This document shows positions 25,243-34,900 of a stretch of DNA of 64,000 bases, one piece after another. The notes beneath the pieces are model-generated. The model saw only the letters and a list, made by a program, of their open reading frames with translations. It was not told the origin of the DNA and ran no database searches. This DNA is from DASWUZ01 sp036401375. Its GTDB lineage: Bacteria > Acidobacteriota > Terriglobia > Terriglobales > Acidobacteriaceae. Positions within the stretch are counted from its first letter, which is position 1; each line of letters opens with the position of its first letter. The stretch lies in contig DASWVB010000007.1 of assembly GCA_036401375.1 (NCBI GenBank), positions 30,198-94,197 on the forward strand, read 5' to 3'. The position numbers and the translations under genes were made by a program.

Positions 25243-27308
25243 GCGGAACGCTCCAGCAAAGACTCGACGGCCGCGCAGACATCGTCGATGCTGGGCAGAG
25301 CTGCCGCTTCGAGCGTGGGCGCGGAGGGGATGGGAGCGGCCTTTCCACTGACTCTGACTACAGAGAATGAGAGCCCTTGCCGCTCCTGCAACTGCGCGAT
25401 GATCTCAGCTCCTACACTGGCGAAGGAGGCGCCTTCCTCCACGATGACGAGGCGGCCGGTGCGGCCGACCGACTGAGCGATCGGATTTAGATTCAAGGGC
25501 GAAAGGCCGACCGGCACGATCATCTCCGGCACAGCATCGCTGCGCTCGAAGATCTCGAGAAGACCGTTAGCCACAAAGCGAGCCATGCCGCCGTAGGAGA
25601 GGATGGTCACCGTTGGAGAGGCATGTTCAGGCGAAATGCAAAGCGTGGGCGGAAGGCTGCCGTCGACAGCGACCATGAAGCCGTCTGGAGCGACGAAGGT
25701 CCGATTCGTATAGTCGCTCTTGTTTTCGAGCAGGATCACAGGGCAGCGCAGCCCCTCGATCACAGGAAGCTGCAGCGCAACGTCGACCAGCGAGTTCAGG
25801 CTGAGGGTGCAGCAATTGTCGATCCCGACCAGGAACCGCTCCAGCGACTGGGAATGGGTTGGCCCATACCCGCGCCGGCCTCCCATCGGGGTGCGCACAA
25901 TGACGGGACATGCCAGGTTCTGGTTGTACATATGAAACATCTTCGACGCGTTGTTAACGATCTGGTCGAAGGCGTAGGTGATGAAGTCGCCAAACATGAT
26001 CTCGACAAAGGCGCGGCGGCCTGAGATCGCCAGACCAATGCCAACGCCAGTGATCGCGGCCTCACTGATAGGGGTAGTCCGCGCCCGCGGAGCAAAGGCG
26101 GTAGTGAGTCCCTTGGCGATCTTGAAGGCTCCGCCATACGGGTCTTCAATGTCCTCGCCGATGAAAAAGGAGCTCTCATCCTTCGCCATCCACTCGGTGT
26201 AGAAGGCGTTCAGCTGCTGGGCGATGCGCTGATCCTTTTCGCCGGGAGCTGGCACCGCGGTCCAGGAGACCGCCTCGGCAGGCTTGCTCCGCGGCAGCTG
26301 GTCCACGAAGTAGTGTTCGGGCGCGAGAGGCGGCTTCTCGAGTGCAAGTGCCACCACCTCTGCCGCCTCCTCTACAAATTCCTTGTAGAGAGCTGTGTAT
26401 TCCGGGTAATCGCGTACCGCGATGCTGGCCGGGTCGCGCTCACCGAACCAGGCAAGCTCCGTCTTGTCCCGGTTGTCGTCACCCTTCGAATGAGGGTTGA
26501 GCCGGTAGGTCGTAAGCACGAGGAAGGTGGGGCGGCTCTCGGATCGTGCTCGCTCCATCGCGTTGCAGATGGCGAGGTCAAAGGCCGGGAGGTCCCAGGT
26601 GTCAGCCGTAGCAGCGGCAACCGAAAATCCGGCGGCACGATCCGCAATCAAGCCGGAGACGGCGCGTTCCTGTGCGGTCGACTGGCTGTAGAAGTTGTTC
26701 TCGCAGATGACGACGTGGGGCAGACCCCAGAGTGAATCCAGGTTTAACGTCTCGTAGACGATGCCTTCACCAAGGGTACCCTCACCGAGATAAGAGACCA
26801 CCACGTCCGAGCGACCCCTGACCTTGCGGTCGAGCGCAACCCCGGCCGCGACCGGCAGCAAGCCGCCCTGCTGACCGTTGGAGATGAAGTTGTTGGCCCA
26901 AAGATGCTGGCTGCTGCCGATACCCGCGCAGACCCCGTCGCGGTTCCCCACCAGCTCGTCGATCAGGGCCCGCCAGTCCCCCGTCGCTCCGATGAAATGT
27001 CCATGACAGCGGTGGTTCGAGGTGACGAAATCGCCCGGCCGCAGGTACTTGGCCAGCATGGCGCCTGAGAACTCCTGCCCGATGCAGGTGTGGATTGTGC
27101 CGTGAAGCTTGCCTTTGCCAAAAAGATCGTAGAGCGCATTCTCGACGGAGCGGATGCGCAGCGCACAGGCCACCTCGGCCCGGTTTTGCGGGGAAGACAG
27201 GAAGCGGTGGACTCCGGAAAGACCGCGCTCTGCCAGCTCGCGCCCGCTGTCCACGGCCCGGCGAAGCAAATCCCGTTCAACTCCGATTCCTTCCGTGCTC
27301 GAAGACAA
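25239..27308 (-). CDS. fused alpha-beta E1 component of a 2-oxoacid dehydrogenase-type complex
   Basis: 689 residues from TTG 27308, chosen because AAGGTGG (27315-27321) lies 6 bases before it; the open frame goes 60 codons further but that part is Arg-rich and unlike the family. The alpha half has 'GKLHGTIHTCIGQE' and the thiamine-diphosphate motif 'YLGEGTLGEG...NN' (GDG replaced by GEG). The beta half has 'SEAAITGVGIGLA', 'EIMFGDFITYAFDQIVN' and 'TPMGGRRGYGPTHSQSLE'. It decarboxylates a 2-oxo acid and acylates the lipoyl group of the E2 encoded next. No E3 lipoamide dehydrogenase gene is in the window. Start of a three-gene operon; the substrate may be pyruvate, a branched-chain oxoacid or something unusual. 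Confidence 0.87.
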   Translation of the reverse strand: MSSSTEGIGVERDLLRRAVDSGRELAERGLSGVHRFLSSPQNRAEVACALRIRSVENALYDLFGKGKLHGTIHTCIGQEFSGAMLAKYLRPGDFVTSNHRCHGHFIGATGDWRALIDELVGNRDGVCAGIGSSQHLWANNFISNGQQGGLLPVAAGVALDRKVRGRSDVVVSYLGEGTLGEGIVYETLNLDSLWGLPHVVICENNFYSQSTAQERAVSGLIADRAAGFSVAAATADTWDLPAFDLAICNAMERARSESRPTFLVLTTYRLNPHSKGDDNRDKTELAWFGERDPASIAVRDYPEYTALYKEFVEEAAEVVALALEKPPLAPEHYFVDQLPRSKPAEAVSWTAVPAPGEKDQRIAQQLNAFYTEWMAKDESSFFIGEDIEDPYGGAFKIAKGLTTAFAPRARTTPISEAAITGVGIGLAISGRRAFVEIMFGDFITYAFDQIVNNASKMFHMYNQNLACPVIVRTPMGGRRGYGPTHSQSLERFLVGIDNCCTLSLNSLVDVALQLPVIEGLRCPVILLENKSDYTNRTFVAPDGFMVAVDGSLPPTLCISPEHASPTVTILSYGGMARFVANGLLEIFERSDAVPEMIVPVGLSPLNLNPIAQSVGRTGRLVIVEEGASFASVGAEIIAQLQERQGLSFSVVRVSGKAAPIPSAPTLEAAALPSIDDVCAAVESLLERSA

Positions 27309-27592
27309 TTCGTTCCACCTTAATTGAGTCTCAACGTACCACGGCCGGGAATGGCTTGCAATTGTTGCAGCCCGCCGGGCTTTCTTTAGCGCCAGCCTGT
27401 CCCGATTCCGAACGCTCAGCGAGAAACTTGGGCGGGAGCGCGGAGAACGCGATACTCTGGGCCGGGCGCCGATGCTGGTCAGTGGCACAGCAGCGTCTGT
27501 CTAGCAGGTACATCGGTCACTCGATTGTGGTCGAATAGATGAACATCTGAATAAATACAACTGCCTGGCTTTACCGAACTGGGGGACAGACA

Positions 27593-28084
27593 TTGAGCGA
27601 CTATGGCTACCGGGTCTTGAATGCGTTCCTGGGCAGTGAACTCCTGCCTGCGTCGCTTCGAACCACCTTGATGAGGGCCACGGGCTTCGGAATGTCAAAA
27701 AAAGCGACCGTCTGGGCGGGCGGGAACTTCCGCTCGAAGAGGGTAAGCATCGGATCCGGCGTGTTCATCAACGTCGGCTTCTACCATGATGGCTACGACA
27801 TGTTGCACATCGGTGAGAATGTACGCATAGGCCCGTTTCTGAGGGTTATTACCGCTACCCACGACATCGGGCCCTCGCACCAGCGTGGCCTGATCGAGGT
27901 GGTCGGTAAGCCGGTGCGTATCAACGACGGCTGCTGGATCGGTTCCGGGGTGACGATCCTGCCCGGGGTCTCGATCGAGAAGGGATGCGTCATTGCTGCC
28001 GGCTCGGTCGTCTACGAAACCACGGAGGCGGACGGACTCTACGCCGGCAACCCGGCACGAAGGGTTCGTGAACTGAGCCCTTGA
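27593..28084 (+). CDS. hexapeptide-repeat O-acyltransferase (NodL/Maa/WcaF-like)
   Basis: 163 residues from TTG 27593 with GGGGGA about 5 bases before it. A left-handed beta-helix is indicated by repeated [LIV]-G-x-x hexads: 'VSIGSGVFINVGFYHDG', 'LHIGENVRIGPFLRVI', 'VRINDGCWIGSGVTILPGV', 'IEKGCVIAAGSVV'. The His of 'ATHDIG' is the probable catalytic base and 'YAGNPARRVR' ends the fold, as in sugar O-acetyltransferases. It would acylate a sugar hydroxyl in the cytoplasm, using acetyl-CoA or, given its divergent neighbours E1, E2 and ACP-PPTase, a special acyl thioester (inference). Confidence 0.87.
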   Translation: MSDYGYRVLNAFLGSELLPASLRTTLMRATGFGMSKKATVWAGGNFRSKRVSIGSGVFINVGFYHDGYDMLHIGENVRIGPFLRVITATHDIGPSHQRGLIEVVGKPVRINDGCWIGSGVTILPGVSIEKGCVIAAGSVVYETTEADGLYAGNPARRVRELSP

Positions 28085-28332
28085 TTACTTTCAACAAGCC
28101 AGTCAAACTATAGTAACGTGTAGCCGGGGAGGTAACGTCCGGCTCAATTTCACCTGCGCCCCCGGCCTCAAGTGAAGCCACAGCAGTTCCCTGCTCACAA
28201 GACAGGCCTTGAAGTCCTGCACTGTGGTGTTTTACGAGCTCAAAGGTAGCTCGCCATGCCTATCTCTCCCTGCTGCAAGGAACTCGTTAAGGCCTTCAAA
28301 GCCCATCGCATCTGTGCTCATCGCGGGAGCCG

Positions 28333-29487
28333 ATGATGCGCTCTCTACGCGCAACGCTCCTTGAATCTCCTGCATCGTTCGCGGCGATCTGGCCCGAGAT
28401 CGCGTCTCTGCGCCGGCAGTGTTCCGTCGAGGAGGATGTTCTCCTCGATCCCATACACTTCCTGGCTGCTACCGCGGACAAGCGGCGCGCCAGCTGCTCG
28501 GTCGCCTGCTGGGACGGAGCAAAGCTGGTCGGGCTGGTGTTTGCGACCCAGCACCTCGGGGCGGGGCTTCGCACGGGCTATGCCACCGGCGGAGACTCAG
28601 GCCGTGGTCTGCTGATCTGCAGCCCCGAAGACGAGGTAGAGGTCATCGAGGCGGCGGTTGAACGGCTGTTCCTCGCGGGCATACATTCGCTGCAGTTGCG
28701 GCTCCACCCGAGGACTTTCTCCTACCCCGATCTGCCGAAGCTGCAAGTGAAGTTTGTGCAGGCAGTTCTACCCGGGGATGTGCTTGAACTCGGTTCGAAC
28801 TACGAACAGTTCCTCGGTGGATTGGGCAAGCACACCCGCCGGAACATCCGCTACTACAGGCGACGGGCTCTCGAGGCCGGCATCCTCTTTGACCCGGCCG
28901 TGACTGACGAAGAGTTTCTGCGGGAGCGCAGGCGGCTGAATAATATCTCCGCCTTTCCCCTCCGGCCTGCGCACTTGGAGGAGATAGACCGGGTGCTTGA
29001 GCTGCATAGCAGACGTTGCGTAATGGCCCTGCGCTCTGCGGACGGAAGGCCGCTGGCGCTGCTCTGCGGCTTTGTCAGGGGATCAAGATTTTACATCCTG
29101 AGCCAATGGAACGATCCCACCATGAGCAAGTTCAGCCTGTCCATTGTCCTAAGAGGATACGCAATCGAGAAGGTGATCGAAAATGGATGCAAGCAGCTGC
29201 ACTTCATGGGCGGCAGCTCCCTGTCTCTCGGGCAGTTTTGCCCGGAAACGCAATCTCTTTCGATCGCGATAGACCGTAGAGGCGGATTCACAGCTGTTGC
29301 GAAGCGCCTGTTGGCCGCCTATTGCGTTCGAAGCTTCAAAACCAGCGATGAAGTGCCATCCAGTCTCAAGACCCTGGCGGGCGGCTTCCTGCCCGAGCCA
29401 TTGCTGGCCCGTTCGCTCACTTCACTTAGTCAGAATCGGTCTGAGGCGGGCGAAAGGAGTGCTTCCGACGCGTACGCAACCCACTGA
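28333..29487 (+). CDS. GNAT-fold acyltransferase, CelD/BcsL-like (FemAB type)
   Basis: 384 residues; ATG at 28333 or 28336, with GGGAG just upstream favouring the latter. The pattern 'FLGGLGKHTRRNIRYYRRRALEAG' followed by 'ILSQWNDPTMSKFSLSIVLRGYAIEKVIENGCKQLHFMGG' (quoted by parts) is the GNAT_6 (PF13480) signature seen in proteins linked to cellulose and EPS biosynthesis. Some of these move acyl or aminoacyl groups onto polysaccharide or lipid-linked sugars. The second GNAT half lies at residues ~150-300. It follows the hexapeptide acyltransferase by about 250 bp on the same strand and probably belongs to the same decoration module. Confidence 0.75.
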   Translation: MMRSLRATLLESPASFAAIWPEIASLRRQCSVEEDVLLDPIHFLAATADKRRASCSVACWDGAKLVGLVFATQHLGAGLRTGYATGGDSGRGLLICSPEDEVEVIEAAVERLFLAGIHSLQLRLHPRTFSYPDLPKLQVKFVQAVLPGDVLELGSNYEQFLGGLGKHTRRNIRYYRRRALEAGILFDPAVTDEEFLRERRRLNNISAFPLRPAHLEEIDRVLELHSRRCVMALRSADGRPLALLCGFVRGSRFYILSQWNDPTMSKFSLSIVLRGYAIEKVIENGCKQLHFMGGSSLSLGQFCPETQSLSIAIDRRGGFTAVAKRLLAAYCVRSFKTSDEVPSSLKTLAGGFLPEPLLARSLTSLSQNRSEAGERSASDAYATH

Positions 29488-29728
29488 AGGAGAAGCACGC
29501 CGTGCACGCCGCCGTTGATCGAGCTGAGCGGCTCGAGAGCGCACTCCTAACGAGATTCGGAATGTGGTGTATGGTTAAGTCAACTCTCCATTGAGATGGT
29601 CCAAGGCGATCGCACGTGCCCGCGTGCGCTGGTTGCCTGTCAGAGGGAGTTATCCGTAACTGACTTACTTGCTGGCCACTTTAGCTCTGCCCTGGTTGAT
29701 TCCTAGATCGACCTGGAGCTGGATAGCC
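29488..29728. other. intergenic region before the GH16 gene
   Basis: About 240 bp with no gene. No clear terminator or promoter was found, although GTATGGTTAAGT (29569-29580) might form part of a -10 region. Confidence 0.3.
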
Positions 29729-31231
29729 ATGAAGAACGAGTTAGCGGGACGATATATCTTTCATACATTTGCCGCTCTTTTATTGATGAGTGTTGCGGCC
29801 TGCGGTGGCGGCACTACAAGCCTAAGCAGAGCCACACCCCACCTCGCCCGGACCCTTGACGCTGCAGTAGCCGGCGGCACCAGTCTGGGCCAATTTGCCT
29901 TACTCAACGAGAGCTCCACGCAGGGTAACTCCCTCTCGATCGACTATGGAGTATCGAGAGATGGTGACGGCCTGACGACTTACTGGTACGGCGGAACTCC
30001 CGTCTTCAACGTAATTGGGATGGGTAACAGTCAGTACGAACTCGTAGAAAACAGCGGTGGCCGCTGCATCAATGTCAGCGGATCTTCTGTAGAGATTGAT
30101 ACGTGTAACGGGAGCCAGCCCCAGTTACTCGCGATTCATGCTCAGTCGGACGGCTCGTTTACGGTTGCGTCTTCGAGCGGCGCCTGTATGGAGGCTGCGG
30201 GCGCCTTCTCGTCGATCGCGGCTCTGCCCTGCAGCTCCTCACCCACCCAGCGTTGGAACTTCACCGGTCCGACACAACTGAATATCAGCTCAGGTGGCGG
30301 GTCTTCGAGTGGCGGATCGGGCGGCGGTACTACGTCGGGTGGCGGTACTACGTCGGGTGGCGGTACTACCTCAGGCGGTGGGGGCACTACGTCGGGCGGT
30401 GGCGGCACTACCTCAGGCGGTGGCGGTACTACGTCGGGCGGTGGCGGCACTACCTCAGGCGGCGGGGGCGGGTCCGGCGGCATCGTCAATTCCTCTACCG
30501 TGCCGGCCGGATATCACATCACCTTCGACGACGAATTTCAAAGCTTGAGCATCTCCGACGTCAACGGAGCAGGCAAGAACTGGTACACGCATACTGTTCA
30601 ATGCTGCCTCCAGGATACGTCCCATCCTTCCACTCCTACCTACATGGCCGGGATAACCAGTCCTGCGGGTCAGAATCCCTATTCGCTGGTCAGTGGCGGC
30701 GGTCTGGACATCCGCCTGCAGAAGACCAACGGTGCCTGGTACTCAGGGGTGCTCGCCACCGTAGACGGTACGGGAAGCGGCTTCGCGCAGAAGTACGGCT
30801 ACTTCGAGATGAGTGCGAAGTTTCCCGCAGGCTATGGAACGTGGCCAGCCTTCTGGCTGCTGAACTCGGCTGCGCGAACCAGCAATGCCACGCCGGGCGA
30901 GATTGATGTCGTCGAGTCGTACATGTACTTCCCCTCGAGCATCAACACCACTCTGCACAACTGGGCTCCACCGGGAACACAGCTGGGGCACCAGATATCG
31001 CAGGTGGCCAACCTCTCAGTGGGCTTTCACACCTTTGGTATGTTGTGGACGGCGACGAATATGACCTTTTACTGCGATGGCGCAGTGATCTACCAGATAG
31101 CCACCCCTGCCATCATGAACCAGCCCTACTATCCGATCATTGACCTTGGCCTGGGTGGAGGATGGCCCACCGACCAGACCCCGCTGCAGTCGGACATGAT
31201 CGTCAAGTATGTGAGGGTCTACTCCCAATAG
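29729..31231 (+). CDS. secreted GH16 beta-glucanase lipoprotein with ricin-B-like module
   Basis: 500 residues from ATG 29729; a longer frame from 29669 would spoil the signal peptide. The N-terminus has a hydrophobic stretch ending in a lipobox 'LLLMSVAAC'. Residues ~60-180 form a ricin-B-lectin-like module ('GGRCINVSG', 'ACMEAAG', ending 'TQRWNF'). A Gly/Ser/Thr-rich tandem-repeat linker follows, then a GH16 domain starting 'GYHITFDDEFQSL' with the catalytic ExDxxE motif in 'GEIDVVESY' (E391, D393, E396) and 'FGMLWTATNMTFYCDG'. GH16 enzymes cut beta-1,3(4)-glucans, agars or xyloglucans. Beside EPS genes it may trim or release the polymer, or it may serve nutrition. A good terminator hairpin follows. 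Confidence 0.88.
   Translation: MKNELAGRYIFHTFAALLLMSVAACGGGTTSLSRATPHLARTLDAAVAGGTSLGQFALLNESSTQGNSLSIDYGVSRDGDGLTTYWYGGTPVFNVIGMGNSQYELVENSGGRCINVSGSSVEIDTCNGSQPQLLAIHAQSDGSFTVASSSGACMEAAGAFSSIAALPCSSSPTQRWNFTGPTQLNISSGGGSSSGGSGGGTTSGGGTTSGGGTTSGGGGTTSGGGGTTSGGGGTTSGGGGTTSGGGGGSGGIVNSSTVPAGYHITFDDEFQSLSISDVNGAGKNWYTHTVQCCLQDTSHPSTPTYMAGITSPAGQNPYSLVSGGGLDIRLQKTNGAWYSGVLATVDGTGSGFAQKYGYFEMSAKFPAGYGTWPAFWLLNSAARTSNATPGEIDVVESYMYFPSSINTTLHNWAPPGTQLGHQISQVANLSVGFHTFGMLWTATNMTFYCDGAVIYQIATPAIMNQPYYPIIDLGLGGGWPTDQTPLQSDMIVKYVRVYSQ
30321..30470 (+). repeat. in-frame tandem repeats encoding a GGGTTS linker
   Basis: About eight degenerate units of 18 then 21 bases of the type GGCGGTACTACGTCGGGT encode (GGG/GGGG)TTS repeats joining the lectin-like and GH16 domains. 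The unit alternates between TCGGGT, TCGGGC and TCAGGC endings, consistent with recent slippage. The opposite strand shows a long proline-rich frame that is only a shadow. Confidence 0.85.
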
Positions 31232-31320
31232 CAGGCCTCTGCGGACCGACCGCGAGCGTCTCGGCAGAGCCGCTACAGCTACACCGGAAAGAAACCAGCG
31301 ACCAACCAGCAAAGGAACCA

Positions 31321-31356
31321 AGAGACGTCGCCCCCCCGGGCGGCGTCTCTGCTTTT
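31321..31356 (+). terminator. Rho-independent terminator after the GH16 gene
   Basis: AGAGACGTCGCC (31321-31332) pairs with GGCGGCGTCTCT (31339-31350) over 12 bp with a single G-U wobble and a 6-base loop. TTTT follows two bases later. It lies 90 bp after the GH16 stop. Confidence 0.75.
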
Positions 31357-31940
31357 GCTCCGTTTCTGGCGTTCCTGGAGGTGGTTGTGCTCATTGCGCC
31401 TGAGGGCCCCGCAAACCCAGCCGGGCTCCGCGATGATAATTCTTTAGGTACGGAGGCTGCGGGCACACCGGTCCCGAGCCGGGCCTAACGGTAAGAAAAG
31501 GGGCTAAAATCTCAGTGCGGCGGGCATACCCGGCACCATCAACGTCCAGCCTGACCAGAGACTTGATTTCAAGTGACTCGCCAAAGCGCTGTTCCTACTC
31601 TCATGCATGCCTCACGGATGGCATGAGCACACTCTTAATCGTGGGAGTTCAAGTTCGTTCCCACAACTCCGATGACAGAGGTGGGACCCTAAGAGTTGCC
31701 CATGAGAACGTCCTCCTAGAGCAAGGACCGCACTCCGGGACTTGCAGCGCGACTCAAGTTCCAGTGCTGGTGACGAGATCTCGGAGGGGAAGCTGAACGT
31801 ACCTCCTCCAACAGAAACCGGAGCCCCATATACGCGAGGCAGCGACGAAGTTTAGATAGACCAGAAGACAAGCCCACGCCCAGATCTGAAGATAGGGCCG
31901 CGCTTCCTATACGTACTTGCGTTCTCCAGGAGTTCCGGTA
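31357..31940. other. intergenic region upstream of the S53 peptidase, no gene supported
   Basis: About 580 bp between the GH16 terminator and the peptidase start. A short stem CATGCC/GGCATG (31606-31611 with 31620-31625) is present. The frames seen have no ribosome-binding site and no family resemblance. A promoter for the peptidase is expected here; TATACG near 31908 is a weak -10 candidate. Confidence 0.4.
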
Positions 31941-34900
31941 ATGAATTTGCGTCCCCTGCTTAACCTATTGACCTTGGCGTGTTTGATCAACACCGCGGAG
32001 GCCCTTGCCGAGGCGCCCTCTTCGAGAGTGGCAGGGCCAATCGACGACTCCCGCATCGTTAGCCTTGCTGTCGACGGCAGCAGGGTCACTCCGCTTATCA
32101 CGGCCCGCGGTTCCGACGAGGGAGCGCTCGCGGACGGGATGCCCCTCAATCGCATGCTGATCGTGTTACAGCGCAGCCCGCAGCAGGAGGCGGAACTAAA
32201 ACGCCTGATCGATGCTCAGCAGGATAAAAGTTCGCCGGATTACCATCGCTGGCTCACTCCTCAGGGGTTCGGACGGCTCTTCGGACCCTCCGATCACGAT
32301 CTGACGGCGCTGGCCGGCTGGCTGGCGTCAAGGGGATTTTCCGGCATTCAGGTCAATGCAGGCCGCACCCTGGTCGAGTTCTCCGGAACGGCGGGGGCGG
32401 TGAGGAGCGCGTTCCATACCACGGTGCATCGATACCTGGTTCGCGGAAAAGATCGTTACTCAGCTGTCTCCGCCCCGCAGATCCCGGCGGCGCTCGCCCC
32501 GATCGTGTTCGGCTTCGCCAGTCTCGATAATTTTGGACGGGCGGCAGCCCCTGTGCATATCGATCGCGGGCTGAGCGGCTCTACCGTGGGTTCGGGCTAT
32601 GTCACGGCTCAGCCCGCACCGAGCCCCTCTTATACGACTTCTTCGAGCGCCGGCACCGTCTACGCCGTGACGCCCTACGACCTGGCCGCGATCTACAATG
32701 TGACTCCCCTGTGGAATGGCAACATCGATGGAACAGGACAGACGATCGCGGTGGTTGGGCAGAGCGACATCAACGCGGCCGATTTTGTCAGCTTCCGCAA
32801 GCTCTTTGGGCTGCCCATTGGGGACACATCGAGCGCGACGCATACCCAATACCTTGACCTGATCTACAACGGGCCAAACCCCGGGATCAACCAGGACGAG
32901 ATGCGCGGGGACGCGGACACGCAGTGGGCAGGCGCGGTCGCCAAGGACGCAACCATCGACTATGTTGCCTCGGCGAGCACGGAGGTAACCCTTGGCAGCG
33001 ACCTCTCCGCGGCTTATATAGTCGACAACAACCTTGCACCGGTGCTGGTAGATAGTTTCAGCCGCTGCGAGCGCGATGCAGGCGCTGGTTATAACTCCTT
33101 CATCAACGGCCTGTGGCAACAGGCGGCGGCCCAGGGCATTACGGTTGTGGTCGCAGCGGGAGACGGTGGATCGGCCGCCTGCGAAGCTCCCTCGGCAGGC
33201 GCGGCGAGCAGCGGCCTCGCGGTGAACGCGATCGCCAGTACGCCCTACAACGTCGCCGTAGGCGGCACTGATTTCTACATGCCTGCGGGCGGCTCAGCCT
33301 ATTGGAACGCGAGCAATGACCCCACTACGGCTGCTTCGGCGAAGGGGTACATCCCAGAGACGACCTGGAACGACAGCTGCGCAAACACCAACTTCGCAGC
33401 CATCTCTCCCTACTCCGGGGAGACACCGGAGCAGGTCTGCAACAACGCGGCAGCGTTCAACGCCGGCCTGCTGAACGTCCGTGCCGGTGGCGGAGGTGCG
33501 AGCAGCTGCGCGCAATCCTCGGGCTCTTACTGCAGCGGCTATGCGAAGCCATCCTGGCAGTCAGGAGCAGGTGTGCCCGCGGACCAGGTGCGTGATCTGC
33601 CCGACGTGTCTCTGTTCGCTGGTGACGGCAGCTTCAGCTCACTCTACTTCTTATGTCAGCAGTCGGCGCTCCCCTCAGGCAGCACCTGCGGGCTGGGCGT
33701 ACCGGGAGTGAACTTCACCGGCGCTGGCGGCACCTCATTTTCCTCCGCGGCGTTTGCCGGGGTGGTCGCCCTCATCGATCAGAAGACAGGCACTCGCCAG
33801 GGTAACGTTAACTACACCCTGTATAACCTTGCCCAGCAGCAGACGAAAGCCGGCACCAGCTGCGGCGCGACCGGCACCCCCGCCACCAGCTGCATCTTTA
33901 ATGACATCACCACAGACAACAACACGGTGCCATGCATCGCCGGCTCGCCGGGGTGCAACACCTCGACTCCCGGGGACACGTATGGTGTCCTGAGCGGGTA
34001 TTCCAGCACATCGGGCTACGACCTTGCCACGGGGCTGGGCAGCGTCAATGCTGCAAACCTCGTGAACGGCTGGTCGAGCGCAGTCTACACCGCTACGACG
34101 ACCACCCTGGCGCTCTCAACCACCTCGGTGGTCCACGGCAGCCCGGTCACGGCTACGGTAGCGGTCACATCCTCCGGCGGCACCCCGACCGGTCAGGTCT
34201 CGATCAACGCTTCAGCTACCAATGGCTCGATTGGTGACGGCACACTTACTACAGGCACCTTCACTGGCACTTACAGAACATTTCCGGGCGGGAGCTACCC
34301 GGTACACGCCTACTACGGCGGCGATGGGACCTTCGCAGCCAGCGAATCGGTGCCCGTTAACCTAACCGTCACTGCCGAGCCGAGCACGACGACCGAGACA
34401 GTGCTCGATCAGAACGCACAGGCCGTGTCCAGCGTCGTTTATGGGGACATTCTTACACTGCGCACTGATGTGGGGGGCGTCTCGGGCCAGGGGACAGCCA
34501 CCGGTAATGTGAATGTTACCGACAACGGGACGGTGCTCTACGGGGGAGTCTACCGGCTGAATTCCTCCGGCTACACAGAGGTCCGAAGCAACTCACTTGC
34601 CGTTGGCTCGCATAGCTTCGTCGCCTCTTATGTCGGAGACCCGAGCTTTGAACCGAGTAATTCGAGTGCCGATAGCCTCACGATTACGAAGGCTCCGACC
34701 AGCTCGACGGTGAGCCCGAGCACAACCTCCGTGTCAGATGCAGACACCATCACCTTTTCCATCAGGGTCGGGACCACAGGGTATGGTTATGCCGCTCCCT
34801 CAGGTACGGTCACCTTGACGGACGGCAGTCAGACTCTCGGCCAGAGCAACGTTGTCTCGGGAAGCAGCTCCGGCAGCAGCTTCGACTACAGCACTGCCAC

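Noticed and set aside
27309..27488. 60-codon N-terminal extension of the E1 gene
   Set aside because: Arg-rich and unlike E1 proteins; TTG 27308 has AAGGTGG at ideal spacing.
30321..30470. CRISPR-like regular repeat spacing
   Set aside because: Units are contiguous, in frame and encode a Gly/Thr/Ser linker; there are no unique spacers.
30142..30489. Minus-strand proline-rich open frame (PPPDVVPPP repeats)
   Set aside because: It is the exact antisense of the GGGTTS linker of the GH16 gene; no ribosome site and composition explained by the repeat.
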